A stretch of 64,000 bases of DNA from UBA4479 sp963974935. Lineage in GTDB: Bacteria > Pseudomonadota > Alphaproteobacteria > Rhodospirillales > Casp-alpha2. Position numbers and translations under genes: made by a program. Positions 36,537 to 45,429 of this stretch are shown here, in pieces (position 1 is the stretch's first letter; every line of letters begins with the position of its first letter). Location of the stretch: assembly GCA_963974935.1 (NCBI GenBank), contig CAXBEV010000002.1, positions 124,001-188,000 of the forward strand, given 5' to 3'. The notes below the pieces were generated by a model. The model did not search any database, was not told the origin of the DNA, and saw only the letters and a list, made by a program, of their open reading frames with translations.

Positions 36537-37136
36537 CTAGCGTGCGGTGAAGACCAAAGAATTGGGGTTGATCCGGCGGCTCACCTCTATTTGGACCAAC
36601 AATGCGGCATCGCCATCCGCCAAATCCACCTGGCCAACATCCAAACCGATGATGGCCGTGTCCCCCGGCAACAGCCGCGAACATCCATTAACTTGCACGG
36701 CGCCCGCTAAACTATGCACGGCAAATATGCGCCTCTCGGCCAACGCCAAAGACCTGTTACACGGCCCATGCAGAACCGTGACATCCCCATTGCAATAATC
36801 GGAATTAAACATGAGATTCAAATCGGTTAACGGGCCCGATTTAAGCTGCGCATTTACTCTCAACGCACCGCTGAACTGAACCGGAATCCAAGGATCAGCA
36901 TCAATGCTGCCGCCGTCATTATGCAACACCATGCCCTGCCCTTTCACGACTGTGAGAATCCGGACATATTCGGCGAACTCGGAAAATGATCCGTCACGCG
37001 TGACATCTGCCATGCTTAACCGCCATATACGGTTTTCGCCGAGGGTAGCGCATGCGATTTCTCGCGTAATCCCGCCACCATTCTTCCAATTGCTTTCTGT
37101 TAACTCAGCAAATCTTATGATTTCCATCGTTGGCAT
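36537..37136 (-). CDS. hutD: HutD/Ves family cupin-like protein
   Basis: About 199 aa. EIIRFAELTESNWKNGGGITREIA and WRLSMADVTRDGSFSEFAEYVRILTVVKGQGM are family signatures; the fold is a bicupin. HutD is linked to histidine utilisation in Pseudomonas, but there are no hut genes here, so the role is uncertain. The start could be any of several nearby ATG/TTG codons; 37136 is used. The gene stands apart from neighbours on the minus strand. Confidence 0.85.
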   Translation of the reverse strand: MPTMEIIRFAELTESNWKNGGGITREIACATLGENRIWRLSMADVTRDGSFSEFAEYVRILTVVKGQGMVLHNDGGSIDADPWIPVQFSGALRVNAQLKSGPLTDLNLMFNSDYCNGDVTVLHGPCNRSLALAERRIFAVHSLAGAVQVNGCSRLLPGDTAIIGLDVGQVDLADGDAALLVQIEVSRRINPNSLVFTAR

Positions 37137-37339
37137 TACCGGACTAAATCCCAATCACACATAATATCCTAAGGCGGACTTTAATCTGAGCGCAGGCAAA
37201 AAATGGCGCCTTGCTGACCGATACGCTCCCATGCGTGTTCATTTTCCGAGGCTTTCTCTAAGCCAATGAGAAGAACAGATTTATGCAAGCCCGCCGAACG
37301 TTCCAAATTTTACAACCCTCTGATTGCCTAGGACCAATC

Positions 37340-37657
37340 CTAAAATTTTTCCGGGCGAAGCACGTCTACCTCGTCCATGTAGATGATGCCCGAGTATTTG
37401 GCGAAATAGGCCTCTGCGATTTCAGCCGCGATCTTTTCCGCAACACGCCGGTCTTTGACGACCACTTCTGTTTTAACGATGGCAAAATCATCGACGATGG
37501 ATGGGCGATGGGCCGGGTGTAATCCGTGCCCACCTTTACCGGCGCCTTCAAAGAAGGAGTAGCCTGTGGCACCTGCATTTTTCAAAATGCGCGTGACACC
37601 ATCGTGGATAAGTTTCTCAGCAATGATCGAAATTAGGGTGGCTTTATGTGTCGTCAT
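37340..37657 (-). CDS. sbtB: PII-like protein SbtB
   Basis: 105 aa, PII fold: paired beta-alpha-beta halves (ATLISIIAEKLIHDGVTRIL, VVVKDRRVAEKIAAEIAEAYF) ending with SGIIYMDEVDVLRPEKF, the typical PII finish. The T-loop region is GAGKGGHGLHPAHRPS. It lacks the C-terminal CGPxGC redox loop of many cyanobacterial SbtB proteins. It lies 40 bases downstream of sbtA and most likely binds SbtA and gates bicarbonate uptake in response to adenine nucleotides. Confidence 0.88.
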   Translation of the reverse strand: MTTHKATLISIIAEKLIHDGVTRILKNAGATGYSFFEGAGKGGHGLHPAHRPSIVDDFAIVKTEVVVKDRRVAEKIAAEIAEAYFAKYSGIIYMDEVDVLRPEKF

Positions 37658-37697
37658 GGTTTTTCTCGTTCATATAATGTGGTTTTTCAGGGTGCGC

Positions 37698-38705
37698 TCA
37701 AAATCCAAAGACGTGATCACCGAGCGCAACGAACAATGGGATGCAGATGGCAATGGCGACCGGCGTACCGATACTCGTCGACGCGCCGATAAATGCCGAT
37801 GGGTTGGCCGATGGTATGCCGCCCCGCAACGTTGGCGGGCCAGAGATATCGGAACTGGACGCCGCCATCACAGCCAGCAAGATAACACCGCCAGGGCTAA
37901 ATCCCGTTAAATAGTGCGCCACGGCGCCAAGCCCGAAGGCAATCGACCCATGAAGTACCGGCCCGACAATCGCGTAAACGGCGTACCAGTGCGCGACCCT
38001 GCGAAGTTCGGCCAGCCGCGCATAAGCCTCCATGCCCATGATCAAAATCAACACCGAGAGTAAGCCACGGAATAAAGGCTCGTAGAAACTCTCGACGACA
38101 CGCTCCGGCATCGTCAGCAATCCAAGCAAAAGCCCCAGCAACAGTGCAGAGAGTGCGGAGCCCCGCAGGCTCTCAATAATAATCGGCCAAACACGTACGC
38201 TGCCCGATGTGGCTTTGTCACCCGCATCTTTTTTCATATTGGCCAAGACAATCGCGAGCACCAGGGCTGGGATATCCATGAAGGGATAGAGCGCGGGCAC
38301 CCAGGCCTCGAAGTAAATCGCTTCTTCTTCCAGGACAATCATCGCAGCGGCGAAGGTCGATGCACTAACGGCACCGAAAAGACCGGCGGTCGCAATCGCG
38401 TCGTCAAGTTTAACGCGCGGCAGCCGTGCCAGAGCAAAGCGGCCGATAATGACGATCACACATCCCACGAGCACGGCGATCATCGCCGGAAAAAACAGTG
38501 CCGAAAGATCGGCCTTGCGGATTTCCATGCCGGCCTTCAAGCCAATTTTCATCAACAACATAAAGACAATAAATCGGTAGATGGCGTCGGGAATCACCAA
38601 TTTACTTCCCGACGCCGCAAGCAGCATGCCGCCGATAAGAAATGCCAAAGTCGGTTTTTGGAATTGAGTGAGGAATGTTTGGATAAAATCAAAAAGTAAG
38701 TCCAT
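37698..38705 (-). CDS. sbtA: Sodium-dependent bicarbonate transporter SbtA family
   Basis: 335 aa membrane protein with about ten spans in two inverted halves. QKPTLAFLIGGMLLAASGSKLVIPDAIYRFIVFMLLMKIGLKAGMEIRK, GLFGAVSASTFAAAM and the second-half SSSDISGPPTLRGGIPSANPSAFIGASTSIGTP mark the SbtA family. The AASSSDISGPP segment corresponds to the substrate/sodium site region. Directly followed by sbtB, with a divergent LysR gene upstream, so CO2- or metabolite-responsive expression is likely. Confidence 0.92.
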   Translation of the reverse strand: MDLLFDFIQTFLTQFQKPTLAFLIGGMLLAASGSKLVIPDAIYRFIVFMLLMKIGLKAGMEIRKADLSALFFPAMIAVLVGCVIVIIGRFALARLPRVKLDDAIATAGLFGAVSASTFAAAMIVLEEEAIYFEAWVPALYPFMDIPALVLAIVLANMKKDAGDKATSGSVRVWPIIIESLRGSALSALLLGLLLGLLTMPERVVESFYEPLFRGLLSVLILIMGMEAYARLAELRRVAHWYAVYAIVGPVLHGSIAFGLGAVAHYLTGFSPGGVILLAVMAASSSDISGPPTLRGGIPSANPSAFIGASTSIGTPVAIAICIPLFVALGDHVFGF

Positions 38706-38809
38706 GAGCGCCGATCCAGTTTTTATGAGGCCGATGCGCGGAACGTAGTGAAATCATGTAAATAATAAAAATTGATTGTTTATATTATAATGTTCTATTT
38801 TTAAGAACG
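38706..38809. promoter_or_regulatory. Divergent promoter region sbtA / LysR
   Basis: 104 bases between the two start codons, with a very AT-rich core (about 38758-38800, including TTGATTGTTTATATTATAATG). The TTGATT and TATAAT-like elements could drive the LysR gene. LysR proteins usually bind such shared regions. Confidence 0.5.
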
Positions 38810-39685
38810 ATGGTACATATCAACTTCAAGCATCTGCGGTATTTTTGGGCGGTCGCACATGATGGAAATCTGACGCGCGCCGCAGATCAATTGAATGTCT
38901 CACAGTCGGCACTGTCGGTGCAGATCCGCAAACTGGAAGAACAGTTGGGTCATGCCTTGTTTGATCGTAAAGGGAGGCGGCTGCACTTGACCGAAGCGGG
39001 CCGCATCGCGCTCGATCATGCTGACGCTATCTTTGCGACCGGAGACGAACTTGTCGGCACGCTGGCCGGAGATGTCGCCACCCGTCCTGTGCTTCGGGTC
39101 GGCGCCATGGCGACATTGTCGAGGAACTTTCAAATCGGTTTACTCCGCCCGGTTCTAGAACAAAGCAACGCAAGCATCGTTTTAAGGTCCGGTAGCCCAA
39201 AAGACCTGCTTGAAGAGTTGGAAGCACTCGCGCTCGACGTTGTGCTGTTGAACACGGCCACGGGCAGCGGCCATGCCGCAACATTCAGGTCACATCGTCT
39301 TTCTGAACAGCAAGTCAGCGTCATTGGCACACCAAAACGCTTAGGCAAAAAAGGCTCCCTCAAAGACGTTCTCGCTCAGCATCCGTTAATTCTTCCTGCA
39401 ACGCATGGTTCAATAAGAACCGGCTTTGATGCGCTGGTACAAAGGTTAGGGGTGAGGCCGAACGTCATCGCAGAAGCGGACGATATGGCCATGATGCGTC
39501 TGCTCGCACGCGAGGATATCGGTATCGCCGTGTTGCCGCCGGTTGTCGTACAAGACGAACTATCGAGCGGGCAGCTGATAGAGGCATATCCCTTAAAGGG
39601 TGTCTTTGAAACGTTCTACGCCGTTACTTTAGAACGCCGCTTCCCCAATGCATTGCTGCCGCTCATCCTGGACGCATCGCGTTAA
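38810..39685 (+). CDS. LysR-family regulator, divergent from sbtAB
   Basis: 291 aa. The winged helix (INFKHLRYFWAVAHDGNLTRAADQLNVSQSALSVQIRKLE) is followed by the effector domain. Sequence resembles the NhaR-like subgroup of LysR proteins. Position suggests that it controls sbtA-sbtB, as CmpR/CcmR-type LysR proteins control bicarbonate uptake in cyanobacteria. The effector is unknown. Confidence 0.92.
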   Translation: MVHINFKHLRYFWAVAHDGNLTRAADQLNVSQSALSVQIRKLEEQLGHALFDRKGRRLHLTEAGRIALDHADAIFATGDELVGTLAGDVATRPVLRVGAMATLSRNFQIGLLRPVLEQSNASIVLRSGSPKDLLEELEALALDVVLLNTATGSGHAATFRSHRLSEQQVSVIGTPKRLGKKGSLKDVLAQHPLILPATHGSIRTGFDALVQRLGVRPNVIAEADDMAMMRLLAREDIGIAVLPPVVVQDELSSGQLIEAYPLKGVFETFYAVTLERRFPNALLPLILDASR

Positions 39686-39714
39686 AATCCCATTCGCGCA
39701 AGGCTCGACTTGGT

Positions 39715-40884
39715 CTATAGCGCGATCAGATCGAGGGACTGCTTGCTCAGGCGCTCGGCGCCGTTTTCGCCCAACAAAACGGAATGCCCCCAGCACATCG
39801 CAAGGCCGGCCTCTGAGTCCATCAAAATCATATGCAAAAAGAAAACGTTGCCGACCTCCATTATGAGCAGATTGCCCTCATAAAACATCGGGAAGTCGAC
39901 CCAGATCGGATTGTAAACCGCCCCCATGCCATACCCGCACGCGTTCAGCTTGGCATGCGACAACCCATGCGCATCAAACACACGGGCGTGGGCGGCGAAG
40001 ACATCCCCCATAGGTGCACCCGGTCGGATCGCGTGTTCACACGCTTCCAAGGCTTCAGTGGCGGCGGCATGCATGCACTTTTGGGTGTCATTTGGCGTGC
40101 CGATAATCAAGGTCCGCATCATCGCCGCATGATAGCGTCGCCACGCCCCTGACCATTCAATCGTCAACTGGTCTATTGCATCAAGATGGCGGCGACCGGA
40201 CTGGTAGCGACAAAGCAACGCAGCTTCGCCTGAGCCGAGGATGAATTCATTGCCGGCATAATCGCCACCGCCTTTAAAAACAGCCCCCTGCATCGCGGCC
40301 AGAATGTCACCTTCAAATGCGCCCGCGTGGGTGGCTTCTATACCGGCATCCAGCGCCGCATCGGAAAGCGCAGCGGCTTTTCGGGTGTAAGCGATTTCAG
40401 TGGGGCTTTTGATACGGCGTAGGCTCGGTATGATGTCGGATGCTTCGATGAGCGACACACGCCCGTCCAATGCACGTCTAACCAGATCGCCGTTATAGGC
40501 GGTAAGACCCGCCGTCCGTGTTTCAATGCCCAACTTCTTGCTGCCCAAACCGAGTTCATCAATCAGGCGGGCGAGATGTTCGGCCGGGTTTACCCCTTCA
40601 ACATCGCGCCAGATATGTATTTGCGCGTCACTGAGCGTCGACGTCTGCTGCGCTTGCCGCAAGTCCGGTGCTCGGGTCAACAAATGCAGCTCGCCGCTGG
40701 CGGTCATCACCAAACATTGGAACAACGCAAAGCCAAACGTGTCATAGCCACATATCCAATAATGACTTTCCGGCGCGAACATCAACAAGCCATCAAGGCC
40801 AGCGGCGTCGATACGGTTTTTAGCTTTATCTAAACGTTCATCAAACTCAACACGGTCAAAGTGTATAGGCACGGCGACATCCAA
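39715..40884 (-). CDS. M24-family hydrolase lacking metal ligands (creatinase/ectoine-hydrolase type)
   Basis: 389 aa with the two-domain creatinase/aminopeptidase-P layout. The usual metal-ligand segments are changed: the D...D motif reads IEWSGAWRRYHAAMMRT, with no aspartate at either position. The C-terminal part reads CGYGMGAVYNPIWVDFPMFYEGN and IMEVGNVFFLHMILMDSEAGLAMCWGHSVLL. This pattern fits the metal-independent creatinase or DoeA (ectoine hydrolase) branch rather than true peptidases. The substrate is probably a small amide such as a compatible solute. It converges with the LysR gene. Confidence 0.85.
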   Translation of the reverse strand: MDVAVPIHFDRVEFDERLDKAKNRIDAAGLDGLLMFAPESHYWICGYDTFGFALFQCLVMTASGELHLLTRAPDLRQAQQTSTLSDAQIHIWRDVEGVNPAEHLARLIDELGLGSKKLGIETRTAGLTAYNGDLVRRALDGRVSLIEASDIIPSLRRIKSPTEIAYTRKAAALSDAALDAGIEATHAGAFEGDILAAMQGAVFKGGGDYAGNEFILGSGEAALLCRYQSGRRHLDAIDQLTIEWSGAWRRYHAAMMRTLIIGTPNDTQKCMHAAATEALEACEHAIRPGAPMGDVFAAHARVFDAHGLSHAKLNACGYGMGAVYNPIWVDFPMFYEGNLLIMEVGNVFFLHMILMDSEAGLAMCWGHSVLLGENGAERLSKQSLDLIAL

Positions 40885-40964
40885 TCCTCATCAGCACCTT
40901 CGCGGACATCCAACCAGCATACACAATATCCCCGTCGGCATAGCATGCCGATGATGCACAAAAA

Positions 40965-40996
40965 AAACCGCCGTCGAGCGATGCCGACGGCGGTTT
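40965..40996 (-). terminator. Terminator of the cold-shock gene
   Basis: 12 bp stem AAACCGCCGTCG / CGACGGCGGTTT with an 8-base loop; on the minus strand it is followed by a run of T residues. It lies 22 bases after the csp stop. Confidence 0.92.
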
Positions 40997-41018
40997 CCTT
41001 TAAAAGCGCAAAGCGGTC

Positions 41019-41228
41019 TTAGTCGAGTGCGACGAGATCCTCGGCAGACGCCTTGCCGTTGCGACCTTCCTGCAGTTCGTAAGATACCTTCTGGCCTTCG
41101 CGCAGTGAGTTCATGCCCGCACGCTCAACAGCCGAGATGTGAACGAATGCATCCTTGGAGCCGTCTTCCGGCTCAATAAAACCATAACCTTTGGTGGTGT
41201 TGAACCACTTCACGGTACCTTTAGCCAT
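41019..41228 (-). CDS. cspA: Cold-shock protein (CspA family)
   Basis: 69 aa OB-fold RNA chaperone. Starts MAKGTVKWFNTTKGYGFI with RNP1 (KGYGFI) and RNP2 (DAFVHIS) intact. The ATG at 41228 has AGGA upstream. The long upstream gap (264 bases) leaves room for the structured 5' UTR that often controls csp mRNAs. Many alphaproteobacteria have several such genes; which paralogue this is cannot be told. Confidence 0.96.
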   Translation of the reverse strand: MAKGTVKWFNTTKGYGFIEPEDGSKDAFVHISAVERAGMNSLREGQKVSYELQEGRNGKASAEDLVALD

Positions 41229-41492
41229 GTCGATATTCCTCTGACAATTGTTTGCGCCGCGCCACACCGTGTGGCCAAACGCATGTTAACGATAACATTC
41301 TCAGGGGATAACTAAGCTAAGCGGTAGTCCGCATCATTTTAGGTAACACGCATCAAATGTATCTCGCGACTTCATGATGTTCTTATTTCAGCCAAAAGTC
41401 AATCAAATTTTTGAAAAACGAACCATACCTCGAAGATGGACCTAGGCCCCCAGCGGACTTATTGTTCGCATGAAACCTACTAAGGAGTTCTC

Positions 41493-42002
41493 ATGATTTT
41501 GCGCTCAAAGACATTCATGCATACGATCGCCATGCTCGGCATACTTGTCTTCTCCGCCCGTTCGATTGCCGATCAAACACTGTATCAACAGCCCACCTCC
41601 AGCGACGCCGTCATGATTATGTCGCCTTGGGTCCGTGCAGCCCCCCCGACGGCGCGGGTTATGGCGGGCTATGCAACGCTGCACAATCAGTCCGATCAGG
41701 CGCAAACACTGACCGGTGTTTCCAGCCCCATGTTTGAACGTATCGAAATTCATGAGAGCTATGTCGAAGGCGGTATTTCGAAAATGCGCCAACTTCCGCA
41801 GCTTGAAATCGCCGCCAACGCCATGGCGACGTTCGCACCGAACGGCAGGCATCTGATGCTAATCGGCCCTACCGCTGACGTTAAGCGTGCAGTTCGTATC
41901 GAAATGACATTCATATTCGCAGACGGCAGCAGAAAATCCCTCGACGTTGATGTTCTCAAACGCGGCAATGCGGCAACGCCCATGCAACAACACAACCACT
42001 AA
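41493..42002 (+). CDS. PCu(A)C-type periplasmic copper chaperone
   Basis: 169 aa. Signal peptide at the N-terminus (HTIAMLGILVFSARSIA). The DUF461/PCuAC fold carries the full copper motif H-x10-M-x21-H-x-M: IHESYVEGG, SKMRQ and GRHLMLIGP. The C-terminus ends QQHNH, a possible extra metal-binding tail. These proteins carry Cu(I) to the CuA centre of cytochrome oxidase. SD AAGGAG precedes the ATG. No oxidase or Sco gene is adjacent, so it may act alone. Confidence 0.94.
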   Translation: MILRSKTFMHTIAMLGILVFSARSIADQTLYQQPTSSDAVMIMSPWVRAAPPTARVMAGYATLHNQSDQAQTLTGVSSPMFERIEIHESYVEGGISKMRQLPQLEIAANAMATFAPNGRHLMLIGPTADVKRAVRIEMTFIFADGSRKSLDVDVLKRGNAATPMQQHNH

Positions 42003-42138
42003 TCGAAGAGCATGAGTTCAGATCATGAACCATGAGAACCCCTCGCTTGATCAGGCGTAAGCACCGCCGTAACGTACATTTAGTGGCTTATGTGAGGATC
42101 GACCGTAACCGGTCGACGAATTTGGGGAGATATCAACA

Positions 42139-44472
42139 ATGTCGGAGCAACCGCTTGGCAGCCCGGATGACGCGGCTGGCGCACCCGCTGGCGGCCTGGT
42201 CAGCACACCTATCGATGCCACCGTTCCCATGCACGAGGTCGGCACGGTCACGTTAAGTCCGACGGGTGACTTCGAAGCCGGCAGCTATCAGACCTTCACA
42301 CTTGTTTATACCGCCGGCAAATTCGGGATCGACGATTCAGGTTCGATCCGCGTTTGCTTCCGTTTCGCCAGCGATCAAACACGACCGCAGTTTGAAAATC
42401 CAACAGGCCCAAACTTTACCACCATCACCGCATCCAATGACGCCGTGCTGCAATATCACTACGACCCCAAAGGCAACGTCCGACCTTGGGACCGCGCGTT
42501 ATACATTAAAGTCGTACGCGGCTTTTTACGCGAAGGGGACACCATCACCATCAAGCTCGGCGACACCTCACAAGGTTCGCCCGGTATGCGGCTACAGACG
42601 TTCTGCGAAGAAAGTTACGAATTCCATACCCTGATCGATCCGATTGCCACCTATTGCTATCAGCCGGTGCCAAACCAGCCGACGATCCGCATCGTACCCG
42701 GTGCACCCGAAACGTATGTCGCCGTCGCACCGACGCTACGTGCGGTTGGCGAGGTATTTTCGGTGAAATTCAAAGGCGAAGACAAATGGGGCAATCCGTC
42801 GGATCAATGCGATCGTACATTTAAGCTCCGTGCCACAGGCCCAATTGACGGACTGCCCGCCAGCGTCAGCATTGCGCCCGGCACCCGCGCCGTCGAAATC
42901 AGCGGATTAAGCGGCGCATCTACCGGCGACGCACGCATTGAATTTTTGGATGAAAACGGCGATATCGTGACGACAACCAACCCGATTCGCTTTGCCGACG
43001 CCCCGGCGCTCAAACACTATTGGGGCGACCTGCACGGTCAGTCGGAAGAGACCATCGGCACCGGCAGTGCAGACGAATATTTCCGCTTCGCCCGCGACCT
43101 CGCATTCGTCGATGCCACCGGACATCAAGGCAATGACTTCCAGATCACATCACCGTTCTGGTCCGAGCTTGATGATCTATGCGCGCGCTATGATGTGTCC
43201 GGCGAATTCATCGCAATCCCAGGCTACGAATGGTCCGGCAACACCGGACTTGGTGGCGACCGCAACATCTATTTCCCTGACGAAGGTCGCACCTTACGTC
43301 GCTCGTCCCATGCCTTGGTCTCGGATCGATCCGACATCAGCACCGATTGCAACTCTGCCGCTGAATTGTTCGAAGCGCTGGCCCGTGACAAAGAATGGGA
43401 CGTAGTCGGCTACGCACACTGCGGCGGCCGCTACGCCGACGTCAAAATGGCGCACGACGGGCGATTCGAAAAATCCATGGAAGTGCATTCCAGTTGGGGC
43501 ACTTTCGAATGGCTGGTCCAAGACGCCTTCGAAATGGGCTACCGGATCGGCATCGTCTCTAACTCGGACGGTCATAAAGGCCGCCCGGGCGCGAGCTATC
43601 CGGGGGCGTCATTGTTCGGCGCCGTGGGTGGCCTGACCTGCTTCTTAGCCCCGGAACTCAGCCGGGATGCGATCTTAGAAAGCATGCGAAAGCGCCGCCA
43701 TTACGCCACCACCGGAGGGCACGGCGGTCGCATGATGATCGATGTGAACGCGACGTTTACCGAGAGCGGCACACTGTATCACGATGATCCGCGCAATGGT
43801 CCGACAGACGGCCATACGTCTGACAGCGCGATGATGGGCGACATCGTGCATCTACCGGGCGGCGAGGCTGACCTCAACATCGACATTCACGCCGCCAGCC
43901 CGATTGAGCGGGTCGATATCTTCAACGGCCTCGACCTGATTGAAACCGTCCGGCCTTACACCAAGGAAGAGCTCGGTAATCGTATTCGCGTGGCTTGGGA
44001 AGGCGCTGAATACCGAGGCCGATTCCGCCAAGTGATCTGGGACGGCACCGCACACCTGTCGGACAATGCCATCGTCGATGCCAAAGCGATCAACTTCTTC
44101 AATCGTGACAAGACCCTCGATATCGTGTCTGAGACCGAGCTTGCGTGGCGTGCGCTGACGACCGGCAATATCGGCGGCTTCGACGTTTGGGTGAAAGACC
44201 CTTACGCGGGCACGCTGAAGATTGAAACGCCGTTGGTCAAAGCAGGTGTGCCGCTTGAAGACATCGGCTTCGAAGACGAAGTGTTCGATCAAAGCGACGT
44301 GCTGCCCCGGTATCTAAAAATTTTCCGGATGCCAGCGGAAAACCCGCACCGGACGTTATCGTTCTCAAAGCGCCTTGAACTAAAGCCTGAAGGCGATAAC
44401 CCGATTTTCATCCGGCTCACGCAAGAAGACGGCACGCTGGCCTGGACCAGCCCGATTTATCTGTATCGCTGA
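42139..44472 (+). CDS. DUF3604 protein (PHP-like metal-dependent hydrolase fold)
   Basis: 777 aa. An N-terminal beta-rich region (about 1-290, with immunoglobulin-like segments FSVKFKGEDKWGN) is followed by a PHP-like catalytic part: HYWGDLHGQSEET, DATGHQGNDFQIT, PGYEWSG, YAHCGG and SNSDGHKGRPG supply the H/D metal ligands. The C-terminal part is again beta-rich. No signal peptide is seen. The natural substrate of this family is unknown; the PHP core suggests phosphoester or amide hydrolysis. SD GGGGAG upstream. It ends near a convergent MscS gene. Confidence 0.9.
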   Translation: MSEQPLGSPDDAAGAPAGGLVSTPIDATVPMHEVGTVTLSPTGDFEAGSYQTFTLVYTAGKFGIDDSGSIRVCFRFASDQTRPQFENPTGPNFTTITASNDAVLQYHYDPKGNVRPWDRALYIKVVRGFLREGDTITIKLGDTSQGSPGMRLQTFCEESYEFHTLIDPIATYCYQPVPNQPTIRIVPGAPETYVAVAPTLRAVGEVFSVKFKGEDKWGNPSDQCDRTFKLRATGPIDGLPASVSIAPGTRAVEISGLSGASTGDARIEFLDENGDIVTTTNPIRFADAPALKHYWGDLHGQSEETIGTGSADEYFRFARDLAFVDATGHQGNDFQITSPFWSELDDLCARYDVSGEFIAIPGYEWSGNTGLGGDRNIYFPDEGRTLRRSSHALVSDRSDISTDCNSAAELFEALARDKEWDVVGYAHCGGRYADVKMAHDGRFEKSMEVHSSWGTFEWLVQDAFEMGYRIGIVSNSDGHKGRPGASYPGASLFGAVGGLTCFLAPELSRDAILESMRKRRHYATTGGHGGRMMIDVNATFTESGTLYHDDPRNGPTDGHTSDSAMMGDIVHLPGGEADLNIDIHAASPIERVDIFNGLDLIETVRPYTKEELGNRIRVAWEGAEYRGRFRQVIWDGTAHLSDNAIVDAKAINFFNRDKTLDIVSETELAWRALTTGNIGGFDVWVKDPYAGTLKIETPLVKAGVPLEDIGFEDEVFDQSDVLPRYLKIFRMPAENPHRTLSFSKRLELKPEGDNPIFIRLTQEDGTLAWTSPIYLYR

Positions 44473-44490
44473 GTTTGCCGACAGTCGAAG

Positions 44491-45369
44491 TTAACTGACT
44501 TTCGAATCGGTCGACTTCGATGTTTCGATACGATCGCGAATGCGCGACAAAAACCGTGTTGTGATGCGTTGCTCAATGGAAAGTGCTTCTGCGCGCGGGC
44601 ACAGCAAACGCACATCAAAAAGAATCTGCGCAAGGTCCGTTGTATGCATCCGCACTTGTGGATCGGGCTTTCTTATATCAAGCGCCATATGGCGCCGTAC
44701 CGTGGTCCAATATTTAGTCGCTTCCTCATCATATGCCGTCCACTCTGTTTGAATAGCATCGACGAGATATGCCAGATCCTCTTTCGGCCGCAAATATTCG
44801 AGCGCATTCACAGCAATCGCGAAGGTATGGAAGACGTATTGCTTGCGAATGTTCAAATTGATGATGTTGTGTGACAGGATCATCGCGTTCGGCATCGTGA
44901 TAATATGCCCTGTATAGTCGTGCGATTGGTCTCCGGCGGGCGATAATTCATGCAGGATCGTGCTCATAAAACCTTCTTGCAGCACTTCGCCCCGGATATC
45001 GCCGACCTCTATCCAGTCGCCCGTGTCAAATGGACGCGTCATGGTGCGATACAGCCCCCCCGTCAGGCACATGATTACCTCTTTAGAGGCGATGACGATG
45101 GCGAGGGCAAACGCCGCGAACGTGAGCGCGAACTTGGAAAGCTCGAACGACCAGACCAGCAGCAAACCGATAAAAATCAAAATCACGGTGAAATTGCGGA
45201 CCACCGACATCCATTTTCGCTTATCTGCGCTGAGAGTCTCGGAAGCGCCTTTGATAGAGCGTATGATCCCCCAACGCGCCGCCAAAATAACCGTGATCAT
45301 CAAAACCGACGCGCCAATATCTCTCCATGGCAGGCCGGCAAAGGATTGCCTTAAATCTTCCATATTCAT
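44491..45369 (-). CDS. Mechanosensitive ion channel (MscS family)
   Basis: 292 aa. Three N-terminal membrane helices, then the pore-lining helix and the MscS beta domain with RPFDTGDWIEVGDIRGEVLQEG. The C-terminal part (residues about 180-290) is alpha/beta. It releases solutes on hypo-osmotic shock. The gene is convergent with DUF3604 and divergent from PBP1A. Start could be either M1 or M3. Confidence 0.92.
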   Translation of the reverse strand: MNMEDLRQSFAGLPWRDIGASVLMITVILAARWGIIRSIKGASETLSADKRKWMSVVRNFTVILIFIGLLLVWSFELSKFALTFAAFALAIVIASKEVIMCLTGGLYRTMTRPFDTGDWIEVGDIRGEVLQEGFMSTILHELSPAGDQSHDYTGHIITMPNAMILSHNIINLNIRKQYVFHTFAIAVNALEYLRPKEDLAYLVDAIQTEWTAYDEEATKYWTTVRRHMALDIRKPDPQVRMHTTDLAQILFDVRLLCPRAEALSIEQRITTRFLSRIRDRIETSKSTDSKVS

Positions 45370-45429
45370 ACCTTAAATCAAATTTCCCATATTAACACGA
45401 TCCTAACGCCCGGTTGGGCATAAAGCAGC

